From NCBI RefSeq assembly GCF_028769735.1, contig NC_088177.1, forward strand, positions 27,808,099-27,872,098: a stretch of DNA of 64,000 nt, read 5' to 3'. The notes beneath the pieces are model-generated. The model had not been told where the DNA came from. It was given only the letters and a program-made list of their open reading frames with translations, and did no database searches. Below are positions 49,136-61,000 of the stretch, in pieces. Made by a program: the position numbers and the translations under genes. The stretch is from Zonotrichia leucophrys gambelii (Eukaryota > Chordata > Aves > Passeriformes > Passerellidae). The stretch's first letter is position 1. Each line of letters opens with the position of its first letter.

Positions 49136-52028
49136 TATTTTTATTACAGCATTGAAAGCAGCTATGTTTTCAAAAGCAAAGCACATTTCAAGAGAATAAA
49201 AAAAAGAAAGTTATTAATATTTAAAGGGCTTTTTCGCAATTAATCATGGGCTTATAGGATGTGCTAGATCATCACTTCTATTTCTTGCCAGAAGAGTAAT
49301 TTTTTTAGGGTTTTTTTCAGTCAAATTTAATTTGTGGTAAACCATTGGGTGTGCGCAGCTTTACTTGGGAATTGATCTGTACTCCGTCATTCACTTGGAG
49401 TTTTCTTCTTTTAGCTTCATTCAATTATTCATAATTATGTACTTTCATAAATTAGATTAGGCTGCTAGATTTATTTCCTCTGCCTATAACCTACTAGCTA
49501 GACTTGATAGGTAGAGATTTCTTGTTTGGGTAAGCAATGAGTGGGTAGCTGCTGTAAGGTCTTTAATTTGGATCTGTGGGATAGGACATGCTGCCTTTGG
49601 AGATGTCTGTTTCTGTTGCAGAGAACACTTTTTTAATATGTTCAAATTCAAATAGTTCTTCATGCCCAATCAAGGATAATTAGTTGTTGAAAAAAAACCA
49701 GTATCAGTGAGCAAGAGGGGACCAGGTGTTTCCCAGTGCTTAGTAATACCTGTAGACAAAGGGCACACACTTGTCTGCAAATTATTTGGCCTTCCTTATT
49801 ACAGGATTGAGATATCTGTACAAGATTTGAGTAAAAATGTATTTAGCTAATTTTTAAAAATCATACATTTAACATTAACTTGTGTAATAAAAAGTTTTAC
49901 TGGAGTCTCTGAACACACTTTCAGCTTTTCTTGTCTGTCCATCTTGCACAAAGAAGTAAAAACATTTAAATGGGCTGAGGGAGAGAATGAAAACTTAAAA
50001 AAATATTCTCCTCACAAGACTATTGACAGAGCTGTGTTTGTAAACCCTGAGAGCTTGGGCAGGGGTAATTTCTGAAAAATTTATCACAAAAAAAAAATTT
50101 AAATATTTTCTGGATGTTTCAGAAGTCTTCAGAAGTAAATCTAGCTACAGAACAGCTATAATTTGAGCATTAAGTCTTAACAAATATAGTCACCTATGGC
50201 AGGAATTCAAGAGAAATGTGCATGTCTGTGCTAGAGTTGGTTCATTGAGAACAATATATATGTGATGTGTAATGAGTACAGCTCATATAGAAGTAACCAC
50301 CAGGAAGATGTGAGAAATAACAGAGGCTCAGTTCCTCACTCTACCTCTCAATGCCAGGTAAAAACCACTGCAGGCAGGATGAAATCCAGGATGGTTGCAC
50401 ATTGCAGGTGATTTGAACAGCAGAACTTTTCTATCAAAGCAGTATTGCTGCCTCGGAGAGAAAATAGAACCAATAATATATAACAATGTTTTTAAAGTTT
50501 TTAAAGTGCTTCTCCTCACAAAATATCATGAGGACTGAAGGGAAAAGTTTCATGAAGTTATCTAGGCTATTTCCTGTCACCAATGAATTGTTTCTTCCTA
50601 GGAATTCCCACATATCAGCTTTTCACTGTTAGATGTCACCAAATGAGAGACTGTCAATTCTGCTGAAGAGGCAGACCGGAGCCCAGAAAACATGAAGATT
50701 CCCCTGAGTTCAGCTGAACAACAGCAGCTCTTTGGTCAGTTGAACTTATTGCAAGATTCCCCTTAGTTTTTTCTCTCCTTTCAGATCTCTTGACTCTTGA
50801 AAAAGTCTCCTGTCATTTATCATCACTCTGAAGCTCTCCAGTCTGTAGCTTTGATTAGAGTATCACAAGTGACTTGACCTAATATGATCTGCAAATGACC
50901 AAATTATTTCTTCAGAAAGATATCCACATAACTTTTTTTCTAGCTATGAATTCTCTACCTATTGCCCTACATTTTCAGTGAATCCCGTAATTAGGATGGG
51001 TAAATGCAATTTGACTGCATCCTAAGACTGTACTAAGATGGGAACTAAATCTAGGGCTGATGAAGTTAATGGACTAGCTCTCTGGGCCCCCTAGAGTGCT
51101 CTTCATTTTACTTGTTGCCAACAACAACCTTTTAATCACAAGTGAGTGAGTTGTAAGCTTTCATGGTATTTCGCTTACCCTCTTTCACTGTATTCCACTG
51201 ACATGCAGTTATGCTGCATCTTCACCCCAAATTGTTATTTAAAATTTTGTACCCCCTGAGATCTTTTTGGGCCACTGTCTTCTCTATGATACGTTACATT
51301 CATACTGTAGAAAGAGAAGCATTTAAGGTCTCTTTTTTTTTTTTTAAGACAAAAATGTGAAGGTGTTGTCTTGATTTTCAGTGTCCTCAAGGAGTAGAAT
51401 GATCAGCTATTTTGCAAATTATCAATTACCTGGATTAAATTTTGCTTGTTTGTTTGGTTTTAAGTAGGGATGTTGAAAAATAACTGCATGTTTTTTCTAG
51501 TCTAGAGCTCAAGATAGCTGGATATCTTATCACATTGTTTTCAACTCCAAAAGGCACATAAATAATCCCACTGGTCAAGAATTCACTTCAAGAATTCTGA
51601 GTGGTTCCTGATGTTAAATAGTAATAGTTTGTCCAAGCTGTGCTAGATAATTTTTTATTTTCCCCTTTTTCTTTTTTTTTTTAATTTTAGTTTTGATTTA
51701 GTTTTTTTGGTTTGTTTTTTTTTTCCCCGCTTAGGCGTGTTTTGGTTATTATCTTTTAAAGTAGAAAATGGTTATATGGTTACTTTTAGTGTACTAATGA
51801 TGTACACTTTTTCTGTGAAAAGATAGTTGCATTTTCTGGTTTTTATGGACAGCAATGATTTTCTCATTATAGCTGTAAGTGCCAATATTTTACACTCATA
51901 GTCTTTCTGTTATAATTAATTCTACATTGAAAGATTAATAAGATAGTGGAAAATGGTGGCTAATTTTTCCAGCTGAAACTAAGGAGGGAATATAGATGGA
52001 CAGAATGTAATTAAAGAGGCTGGAGTTT
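49136..52028. other. Non-coding AT-rich sequence with T/G-rich tract
   Basis: A homeodomain-like 'cgcaattaatcatgggctta' lies near 49236. A T-rich/G-containing simple tract lies at 51655-51730. No gene is recognised. Frames such as 50328-50519 are not supported. Confidence 0.5.
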
Positions 52029-52128
52029 GGCCAAGACGCTGGCATTGTTATTTCTGCTCTTGCAAAAATACCATGGGATCTTTAATGGCCCTGAGTGGCC
52101 GCAGTTGTACGTCTCTTTTGAAAGATGG
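52029..52128 (+). mobile_element. Ancient vertebrate interspersed repeat fragment, family name uncertain
   Basis: The segment holds 'ggccaagacgctggcattgt', 'tgctcttgcaaaaataccat', 'gggatctttaatggccctga', 'gtggccgcagttgtacgtct' and 'cttttgaaagatgg'. In order and spacing this matches a motif string I know from many turtle, crocodile, amphibian and fish repeats: 'ccatgggatctttaatgacc', '...gtcaggac...', 'cggttttacgtctcatccga', 'aagacgg'. I cannot name the family with certainty. The 66-codon frame 52027-52227 covers it and is not a gene. Old copies of this kind are sometimes retained as regulatory DNA. Confidence 0.6.
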
Positions 52129-52239
52129 ATTCTGGTGATCATCTACTGCCTAGTGAATGCACTGCTAATGCCTGCCTGGCTGAGAGCTGAGAATAAGAGC
52201 AGGATGAAGAGATTCATTAAACAGTGAAAGATCAAAATG

Positions 52240-52388
52240 AATGAATGGTGAAACTGAGGACCCCTGCCTTCTCTAGGAAGTGTCTTATTGCTGCCTTGAG
52301 GAAGAGGTGGTCTGATCCACAACTCATTGAAATCAATGAAAAGAATCTAATTGATTTCAAAGGATTTTGGCTCAAGCCCTAAGTTCCA
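52240..52388. repeat. Old repeat tail with inverted repeat (11-bp arms)
   Basis: ttgaaatcaat (52327-52337) and attgatttcaa (52350-52360) are exact reverse complements across a 12-base spacer. The surrounding text 'ggtctgatccacaactcatt' up to 'ggattttggctcaagcc' resembles a recurrent sauropsid repeat motif of the form 'ccattgaagtcaatgg...ccattgacttcaatgg...ttggatcaggcc'. It lies 200 bases after the repeat fragment at 52029 and may be part of the same element. Confidence 0.5.
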
Positions 52389-54343
52389 TTTTATCTTGCT
52401 CTTTGTTCTCTGACAAGGATTAAAGTAACCAGGAAGTCTTGTATCTGACAATGTCTTCCCAAAATATAGAATGAAGTAGTCTTTATCTGTTTAAACAGAT
52501 TTTTCCATAGGGGCTGCTGCTCAAGGTCAGGAGAAAAGGGTCTAGGCAGGTCCCTGGTTTGGACCACAGCCTCACTTGGGTTGTGAAATGAAATAGTTTG
52601 GTACATATGGCCCTATGGAATTCACTAGTCATGTGTTTATGTCTGGGGTATGTTTATTTTCACTCTGAATTTAAGGGGTCTCTTTACAAAAGATTGGTTT
52701 TACCTCATTTTAAATGGGCATTCATGAAGGAGTGTGTATGATCAGATAACTTCACATCAAAGTCGTGTTATGAGCAGCTGTACTGATATGCTGGCTCACT
52801 GGTGTATTTTTCAAACTACTTTTATAATTTCACCTCTTATTTGGAATGAATGTGAAACAGTTTTACCCCTAGATAATCAAAGTGCTTTCTGCTACCGCTA
52901 AAGCTACCTGGCAATTTTTATTTTGTGCACTGTTTTTGCTTATGAAATTTAGCTTGTCTAAGAATTCATTTATTGACCTGAACTTGTGTTATCTCTGAAA
53001 CATTTGTATAGCAGTGGTTGGACTTTGAATATGGCTATTTTAAAAAGTCAATTGCTTAACTGATATTTGTGAGCATATTGTACACAAATTGTGTAACTAC
53101 TGTCTTGATGTGAGAGTAGCAATATCTGTACATAATTTGAATTTTTCTGATTAGTTGCACAGCTACCAGAGGGGAATCTCATCTGTTAATCCTTTCAGAG
53201 AATTTCCATATTTCAGTCCTACAAATGGCCTTGAACCATGTGCACAATGTTGTTGAAAATATCTAGGAAGTCAGCTCTAGGAGGCAAAGTTCATATTCAA
53301 GCTACACTTGCATGTGTTGAAATAGCATAGGAAGAGTTTTCTACCATTGTCTTTTCTTTCCCCTCTAAAAAGCAGTAAAAGATTTTAAAATAAAATATTT
53401 CACCTAATCTCGTTTTCCAGCATCTTTCCAGTGAGTCCTTCCTCTACTTAATGTGTTCTCTCTTTCCTTAGCAGGGAATGCAGTTAACAGTGTATGACTT
53501 CGGTGGACTCTCTTTTACAAGGCCTCTTTTATGTAAAAATTCTTTTGAGAGTATAATGATCTAGGGCTTTTGGGTTTTTTTCTACTCACATGCAGCTTTT
53601 CTCTTGTTTTGGTATTTTAGTGACTGCAGAGAAATGACCCTTGAAGTTATAATATTAGTCTGGTAATGAACTGGCATCCAGAGGAAAAACCCCCATAAAC
53701 ACTTATTTCATTCTCCCATATTATTCTGTTGTTGTTTTTACTTCCTTTCTTGTTGTTTCTTGTTTCCTTGTAATTAGACTTAGGGAAGATTTAGTTATTG
53801 ACAGCACCTTGCTCACGTTTCCGGAGGGATAGAAATGGTTGCACAAAATCTTCCCCTCACTGGGAGGTGGACAGAAACTGGCGTTCACGCAATCCAGTTT
53901 TCTTCTTGAATTATCCTTGGGGACCATCACTTTTTCTTTTTGTGTGCAATCTTTTCTGTTACTTTTGTTATTTCTTCTGAGTAGTCATGAAATCTGAATA
54001 CAAATCATTTTGGTGTGGGAATTGACATCACGAGGAAGCTTGAAAATAAAGTGCTGATGTTTTGATCCTTCTGCCAGATTTGGTACCCCCCAAATAATTT
54101 ATTTTCCCAGAGAATTGTGAAATGTTGCAGCAGTTAAATGCATAGAAATGTTTTTCAAGGTGAAAGGGACCAAAGTATTGTTATTTCTGCAAACCAAATG
54201 TTTCTGCTCTGGCCCAGATGCCACTGTTTTACCAAAGTGTAAGAGTGAGATATCTGTCTAAGTGTTACACTGTCGAGACAGCTCAGCTTCACTTTATCCT
54301 TTGTTTCCAAAACCACAGTCATCTGCTGTTTATCTAAAAGAGA
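52389..54343. other. Non-coding AT-rich sequence, no gene seen
   Basis: No recognised repeat or gene. Frames at 53721-53980 on the two strands lack motifs. Confidence 0.5.
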
Positions 54344-54405
54344 GTCTTTGTTAGCTGGCTGTAGTACTAATTCACACAGTTGATGATATTGATAAAGACA
54401 CTGAC
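54344..54405 (+). repeat. 62-bp direct repeat, copy A
   Basis: Copy A of a 62-bp segment that recurs at 54700-54761. The two share 56 of 62 bases. They begin 'gtctttgttagctgg' and end 'gatgatattgataaagacac', then 'tgac'. Similarity stops sharply at both ends. It matches no repeat family I know. Confidence 0.95.
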
Positions 54406-54699
54406 TGGCCTTAAACAAATCAGAAGTTGTTTACTCCATTTGCAGTTTTAACACGCTAATCTTGCCATGTCTGAGAACAATCCCATTCCCTCACATCTCT
54501 TACACTACAAGCTATGGATGATCAGCATCCAGACCAATGCTCTTGTTTAGTATCACAGAGATTTGCCAAAAGCTAGTCAGTGGCTTAGGCCTTTGTTGGG
54601 TGCTGTCCCCATGCCTACTGGGCACTGCAAGTAAAGCAAGCTGTCAGTCTGACGTGTTTACAGACAGATGGGTCAGGAGCTGAAGAAATTTTTTCCAAT
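54406..54699. other. Spacer between the two 62-bp repeat copies
   Basis: 294 bases of unremarkable sequence separate the two copies. It shows no obvious repeat or gene. Confidence 0.6.
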
Positions 54700-54761
54700 G
54701 TCTTTGTTAGCTGGTTGTAGTAGTAATTTGTGCAGTTGATGATATTGATAAAGACACTGAC
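54700..54761 (+). repeat. 62-bp direct repeat, copy B
   Basis: Copy B of the segment at 54344-54405. Of the six differences, four are consecutive: copy A has caca where copy B has tgtg. These are reverse complements of each other, so this looks like a 4-bp micro-inversion rather than four separate changes. The other two differences are single substitutions. Confidence 0.95.
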
Positions 54762-57700
54762 CAATGACCATCAGACATCCAGCCAAGGATGTATTACCAA
54801 GCTAATTGCCCAAAGGCCATCTGTGGTAAGTCAAAGAATTAGAGCCAATACTATTTAAACCTTTCCTTACCACTGCATGGATCTTTCACAGTTTCTAGAA
54901 AGCTCATATACCCAAAGCTGACTGTATGCTATGAATTTCACATATTGTCTTTCTGTTCATAGGATGGGTTACCAATAATGAAGAAAGAACTAGGGCACAT
55001 ATTATAAATATGCTTCTCAAATGAAACATTTTATCTTTATTCCCTAATATTGCTCATAAGAATACCATCAGGTCTCTCTGTCACTTTTTTAGTGTTTCTT
55101 CATTATAAAGAGCCATCTCCCTATGTAAGCCATTATCTAAAACAGAGCTTACAGTTATGATTTGAACACAGGGATGCTATTTAATGTCTGATATTCTTCA
55201 TGACCATTCTTTTACTTTATCTCATTTTAGAATAATGATAAAAGGAGTTTTGCTTCCCTGCTGCTCACTCTGCCCTTCTCTGAGCTTGCTTTCCTCAGCC
55301 TTTAAAAAATTAAACTCCAAAACCCTGTTTGAAACAAGGTATGCTTAATCCTTGGTTCTGTCAGAAATGCTCTCAGTTAAGGATGCAATAGGTGTGCAAA
55401 ATTTTCCATTTTTCATTTGCACCCTGGCTCTGACCATGGTAAAGTTTGTCTCTGAGCATGATTTAGAGTAAGTATGGAGTCCTGAAAGAAGGCTTTCAAG
55501 CATCTGTTCAGGCCAACTCCCCCAACTCTCTTCCAGAGTAGTAAGTATCCTAAGATAGATGCTGCTTTCAGTAAGTTGTCTGTATAGGAAGTTGCAACAT
55601 GATTATTTAAACTGCCTTCTGCCTTTAACTACAGCTGCAGAAGTATGGAGGCAGCCTAATGGGAAGGAGGGAGAATACAAAATCTTTATACTTCTTTATA
55701 GCCTATATACATTGCTTCTAAACAATATTTATACCCTTAGGTTTATAGAGGTTTTTGTTTCTTTATTGAGACGTGATGGTTTTTTTCTGAAGAGACTGGC
55801 TATTCTGATACTAAATTTACAAAACTTTTGGAGGGTAATCAAGACATATCCTAGGGACTTCAAGAGGAGGTTCTTTGATGTTAGAATGTGTTTTCACTGG
55901 TCATCTATCAAAGTCTGAGTCTGGTCACCTTGTGCATCATAGGGCAACATGCACATTTATGGGCTCTTAGTGTTTGTCAGGTAGCTGAGCTTTCAATACA
56001 GGAGAGAATTATGTCTGTGTCCCACCTTCTCCTCCTTCTAAAGCGATATTTTAAAATTATGAACCATATAAAACCTTCCAGACACTGAGATCATGTTAGC
56101 TTAAGGTATGATGGCAAAAGAAATTCTTAATCATTATACATTAACCAGTTCCTCATGGTCTTGCATCTCCTTCTGCATCTTGGAAACAGGAAAGATGTAC
56201 CTGAATATCTTTCATGCTCTTTCAGCTTTATTTTTATTTCCTTCTTCTGCAATCCTTTTGAGAAAGGGAAGAAGTGGAAAGGAAGAGGAAAAAATAGAGG
56301 GAGGAAAGGCAACAATAGAAGTTTCTTTTGCCATTTGATCTTCACAAAATTATAGAATCCAGACCTTGGAGAGACCTTGAGATGAGTCCTTTTTGTCAAC
56401 AGCACCTTTATACAGAGGCTCACACTGTAAAACCACTACTGGTCTGTGCTGTCCTGATGAAAAAAAGTAGTCTCACCCTGCTTCCCTGACATTTCCATGT
56501 GAATCTGTTGAAGAGGTACTTCTTTGAACTCTGTTGTCTCAAGGGCTGTGGCAACTCTGTGGACCCCCTTCTAAGAGAGTTCCAGGAAGTCAGATAAAAA
56601 GAACAAAGATAATTTAAAAGTTCTGAAGAGTTAACAGAAACAGTAAAATAATACTTTCTGGAGGACACTTTCTGGAGGAATGTAGAATTTATATCCTCCA
56701 AGGTATGATTGAAACAATATGGAATGCTGAGGCAAATTTTTTCCAAGGAAAGGAGTGTTAGTTCTTTATTTTGAGTAATTAGAAATATATATTTGAGAGA
56801 ACATGGAAGAAAATACTATCTTAGATGGTATTACATGAACAAATGGGAATAAGACTGTCCTGGCTGATCTAATAATCGTTTTTCTGTTTGGAATGACTGT
56901 TGATATACTTGGTCCCAGCCCATGTGCTTTTCAACTTCCTTAGCAAGGGCCAAGTTAATCCACTGGGTGCTGCTAGGGCAGATGCATTTTGCTCAGGATT
57001 TTATACTTTTTTAATGCCAAATTATGCCTTAAATTTGAAGCATAGGTCTGAAGCAGTGTGATTTCTTGTTAATAATTGACTCTTTGCATCACAATGAATC
57101 ATATTTTCTTCTGTCTATGTGAGCATAGTGTTTTTAAAGCTAATATATCATTCATATTCTGTGCAAGAGAACTTTGGCATCGTTGTCTTGACACATATCC
57201 CAGTTCTCTTCTCCTGATCTTTTTGACTCCACTTACTTTGGGGATTGTATACTGAAGTTATCAATACTGATCTGATTTGTGTCACTAGAAAATAGATTGA
57301 GCTTTCAAATGAGTGAAGTAAAAATATACAAAATACGTTATTTTTACACCAAAACCATTTGATGGTCAATGTATCTTATCTGAATCACATTGGTTTTGTA
57401 GTTGAAGAATTCCTACTCTTTAACCTGCAGCATTGAATAGTGTACAGAAAAACTGAAAATGTACTATTTAGTGACCAGAAAAGACAACCTGGAAACATGG
57501 CTTTTGGATTCTTCTTTTGTTTACCCAGTTTTTAATCTATTTGGGCTTGGTTTATTTGTTTAAGTATGTAAACCCATTTGTGCTTACCTACACAGTTTTC
57601 ACAAAAAATTGTGAATGTAATTATGATAAATTATTTACCTATATCTTCTGAGAAGTGATAACTTAGCAGCAGAAGAAATATTTAAAATTAGTGTACTTAT

Positions 57701-58229
57701 CTTTTTTAATTTTTATTACTGTATTTTTTTCAGAATTTAATTGCTTGCTCCCTTTTCCCAGCCTTGATCCTGTCTCTGCTCCTCCTTGTCACTGAAATGC
57801 TTTCTTTCTCTCTTTTGAGCCACTCACTACTTCATGTATTTTCCCTTAAGCCCCTCCTTTTCTGTTTATCTTATGATTGACTCCCTTTGAAAAGCATTTT
57901 GTGCTATTGTTTGTTGACTTAAATTGTATTTTACATAAATGTTAAAAGATAAATAAAGGACAGGGTGGAAGATGATGCATTAATGTGTGGGTTGAGAGAT
58001 GGAACAAAGGGTTGTTTTTTAATTCAAGCTGAAAATAGAAAAAAAGATACTTGCTGCACTTCTCTGCATGTCAACAAAACTATAACTTTACTCACAGAAT
58101 AAAAAGTATGGTTTTTTTTAAGCTACTGAGATATAAGTTAAAGATCTAACCATGTCATTTGCTAATAAAAAAATTCCTAGGCTTCTTTGTAAACACTTTT
58201 ATGTTGGACTTGGGAGCAAAAGAAAATCA
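54762..58229. other. Non-coding AT-rich sequence, no gene seen
   Basis: A 14-bp tandem duplication lies at 56653-56680 ('actttctggagga' twice). At 56350-56400, 'atagaatccagaccttggag', then 'agaccttgagatgagtcc', weakly recalls the reverse complement of a CR1 3' end, but it is too short and diverged to call. Frames at 55559-55918 and 56127-56746 have no motif. Confidence 0.45.
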
Positions 58230-58770
58230 TTTGCATTATGAAAAACTGCTGTAAATATAGCATCTGAATTGCAATGTGCAGCTCTAGCAGAACATTGCTT
58301 AAAAAGATTTTGTTTAAAACATTTATTGAAGGCATATATTACAGTATATCATTTACTGGCTGGAAGCCATGCAATATGTGTCTTAACAAAAAAAAAAAAT
58401 TACCTTGTAATATGAGCTCCTCCAAGGCATAATTATATAATAAAGTTCTTATTGGGAAAACTGGAAGAAGGCCAAGCCTTGTCCAAATATAGTGAATGTC
58501 AGAGCCAAATTTATTATCCTTAGCTATTAACAGGAGAAGGCAGGTTTTGTTTACCAAGCCTAATTCTCTCCTAATTACAGCCACTATAAAATAATTACTA
58601 TCCATGGGATAACAACACAAGGCAGAGTGACTAACAGAAGAAACTGCAGGGGTTAGAAAACAGAGTGCAATTCTGTGTCATTTTGAACAGCTTGTGTACT
58701 GCCATGAACAAATTAACGGACTTCATTAAGGAATTATGTTTTAAGAGTGGCTTTGCAGTGAAGCAGTAAA
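58230..58770. promoter_or_regulatory. Candidate conserved non-coding element (inference only)
   Basis: AT-rich but not repetitive, with many distinct homeodomain/POU-like words: 'aatcatttgcattatg', 'ggcataattatataataaag', 'tcctaattacagcc' and 'aaataattactatcc'. The minus-strand frame 58620-58339 is open for 93 codons but resembles nothing known. The texture is that of deeply conserved enhancers. One sequence cannot prove conservation. Confidence 0.25.
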
Positions 58771-59839
58771 GCAATTAATGCATCTTATTTGGTCCTAGAT
58801 CTGAGTTCTAGTGTGGTTTTAGACAGCAACTTAATTTCTTTGTCCTTTTTTTTTTTTTTAATGTATCAGGTATAATAGGATGTAACAACATTTCTGAATA
58901 AGATCAGTAATGAGTATATGGAAAGGGCTTTACTTTGGACAAATAATACCCATTTTCCACTGAAACAAAATGTTTCGCTGAGTAAATTCACATGAACCTA
59001 ATCTTAATTGAATAAAAAACAAAGAGCCCAAATTACACTTAAAAAAATTTGCATATTCAAATATTTATTTCCATTACACTTTGGGTAATAACTCGCTGCA
59101 CTAAACAAATGTTATATATAATCTCTGTGTTTATATTTGAGCAAGGAAACTAGGTTAATGAAAAAATTTTTAATATTTCATTGTTGCTCTCCATGAAAGT
59201 CAAAATAGAGTATTTCTCAGCTGAAACAGAATACTTCATTAAATTTGCATTATTTTGATTCTCACTTTGCCTACTCTCTTCCATCTTGTCATACAGCCCC
59301 AGAGGTGCACAAAAGTCCTAGGGCAAGGGGTTTTTCACAATTAAAGTGTATGTATCAAAATCAGCCTGTACACAACATATTCACAGTGTAAAGGTTAGAG
59401 TTCAAGCTGTCTTCTCTCTGTAGCAGACAGTTCACCCTATAGCAGGGCTAACTCCCTGATTTTAGTGACTTAGTGGGAACTGGCAAACTCAACACACTTG
59501 GGAGTCTGTTTCAGATACTAGTTTTAATAGGCCTCCAGATGGCCACATGAAAGCAAAAGGATTATTATAGTAGCCCCCAGCCGTGCCATGATAGATAAAG
59601 GTATATTAGAGTTTCCTTTATAAAACCCTTTTTGAGGGTTTTATAATTCTATTATAAAATTCTCTTAGCACCACAAGTCAATACAAAGTACTCAGCCCAC
59701 ACAATATGTTTTAGGGTTTTTTTAAAGGATGTATATCATTGCAGCCTCTGTTTATCCTGTATAACTAGCAGTGGTTTAGATTACTTTAAAGAGTACTTTT
59801 GTTCACAATTTAAACAGAAGGTAATTGTGAAAGTAAAAT
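58771..59839. other. Non-coding AT-rich sequence with an 11-bp hairpin
   Basis: Simple T run near 58846-58859. A perfect hairpin lies at 59619-59645 and is listed separately. No gene is recognised. Confidence 0.5.
59619..59645. repeat. Perfect hairpin, 11-bp arms, 5-base loop
   Basis: tataaaaccct (59619-59629), loop ttttg, agggttttata (59635-59645). All 11 pairs match. It is followed by a further 'attataaaatt' that partly repeats the arm. It could be the remains of a small inverted-repeat element, but no target-site duplication is evident. Confidence 0.9.
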
Positions 59840-61000
59840 TTAAATATGCATACCCTCAGCTGGGGTGAATCAGCTGACTGTCTTCTGTCTTTTGAGATTC
59901 GAGATCAGCCAAGTGACTCATTTATATCCGCCAAGCATCCTCTCCTCATTATTAGTCAAGGGCAAGAAGAGTGGGAACCAAAGCTATGTCACAGAACTGA
60001 AGTGTTAGAAGTGTTGCTGGACATCCAGTATGAATATCATGACAGCACCCAAGAACAGGGACAAATAAACACAGATCTTTTGAGTACCCATCAGCATATT
60101 CTGGGTCTGTCAGAATTCTATGCTTTGATTCAATTTCTTGCTAGTTTACACTGTGGTATTAGAGACAGAGTGCTCTTTAAGCTGGGACAAAGCTGACTTT
60201 GCTGCCTGCATTTCTCTGGTTCTGTTGCTTTGCCCTTGTTACACTGGGCTCTAACATCAGTGCCGTTAAGTTATTAGAAAAGTTTATTTGCACATTTCAA
60301 ACAAAACCTCAAAATTTAATTTCATAAAACAAGTCCACACAAGGTTTCTTTGAACAACACAAAGGAAAATGCTGCAGTTGGTCAGTTATCTTCTTTCTTT
60401 ATCTAACCATAAAATTGAAATGGGGTTTGCATTTTTTCCTTCTAGTTTGATCAATTTCCCACTGTCTGACAAATTCTGAGCAATTTCCTGAACAACAAAG
60501 CAACGAATGTGGACGGCAAACCTATCTAAGTATTAAAGTGACTTTCAGGCACGAAAACTCCAACTGATTCCTTTCCCTGGTTTTAACACTGGTTTTCTGA
60601 TATTAAAACAGAAAGTGACTTACTGCAACATGAATGTTATCTCCTCTCCATGTGTCACATCCTCTCAGGTTATACTTTAAAGTTCTCACTGCAAAGGCCA
60701 GTCCTGTGCATTAGCATTGTAGAAAAGGATGTGCCATTGTAAGATATTGTGTCAATAATTCTACATATTTATGAAGCCAAATTATGAATTGATATGATCT
60801 ATCATAATGGTTCTGCCATGTCAATGTCTGCATATTAACTGCTTCATTACAGGATGATACTGTGTCAATCACAGTTTTTCAGGAGTCCAGAGTCACTGCT
60901 AAATTTTAGTAATCTATCTTCAATTGCATTAAAAATGAAAGGCTAACATGTTTGCAGCCTATTAAGTTATGCTTTTAATTAACACTTAAAGAAGCCTGGA
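59840..61000. promoter_or_regulatory. Candidate conserved non-coding block; includes a 116-codon frame
   Basis: Complex, non-repetitive sequence with scattered CpG ('attcgagatc', 'tatccgccaag', 'caacgaatgtggacggcaa'). The plus-strand frame 59846-60196 has an ATG start and is 116 codons long, containing GQEEWEPKLCHRTEVLEVLL and QYEYHDSTQEQGQINTDLL. I do not recognise it. It could be a decayed or unannotated exon, but no splice sites convincingly bound it. I rate a regulatory element as more likely. Confidence 0.2.

Noticed and set aside
56350..56400. Possible reverse-complement CR1 3' end ('atagaatccagaccttggag')
   Set aside because: About 40 bases of loose similarity with no continuation upstream.
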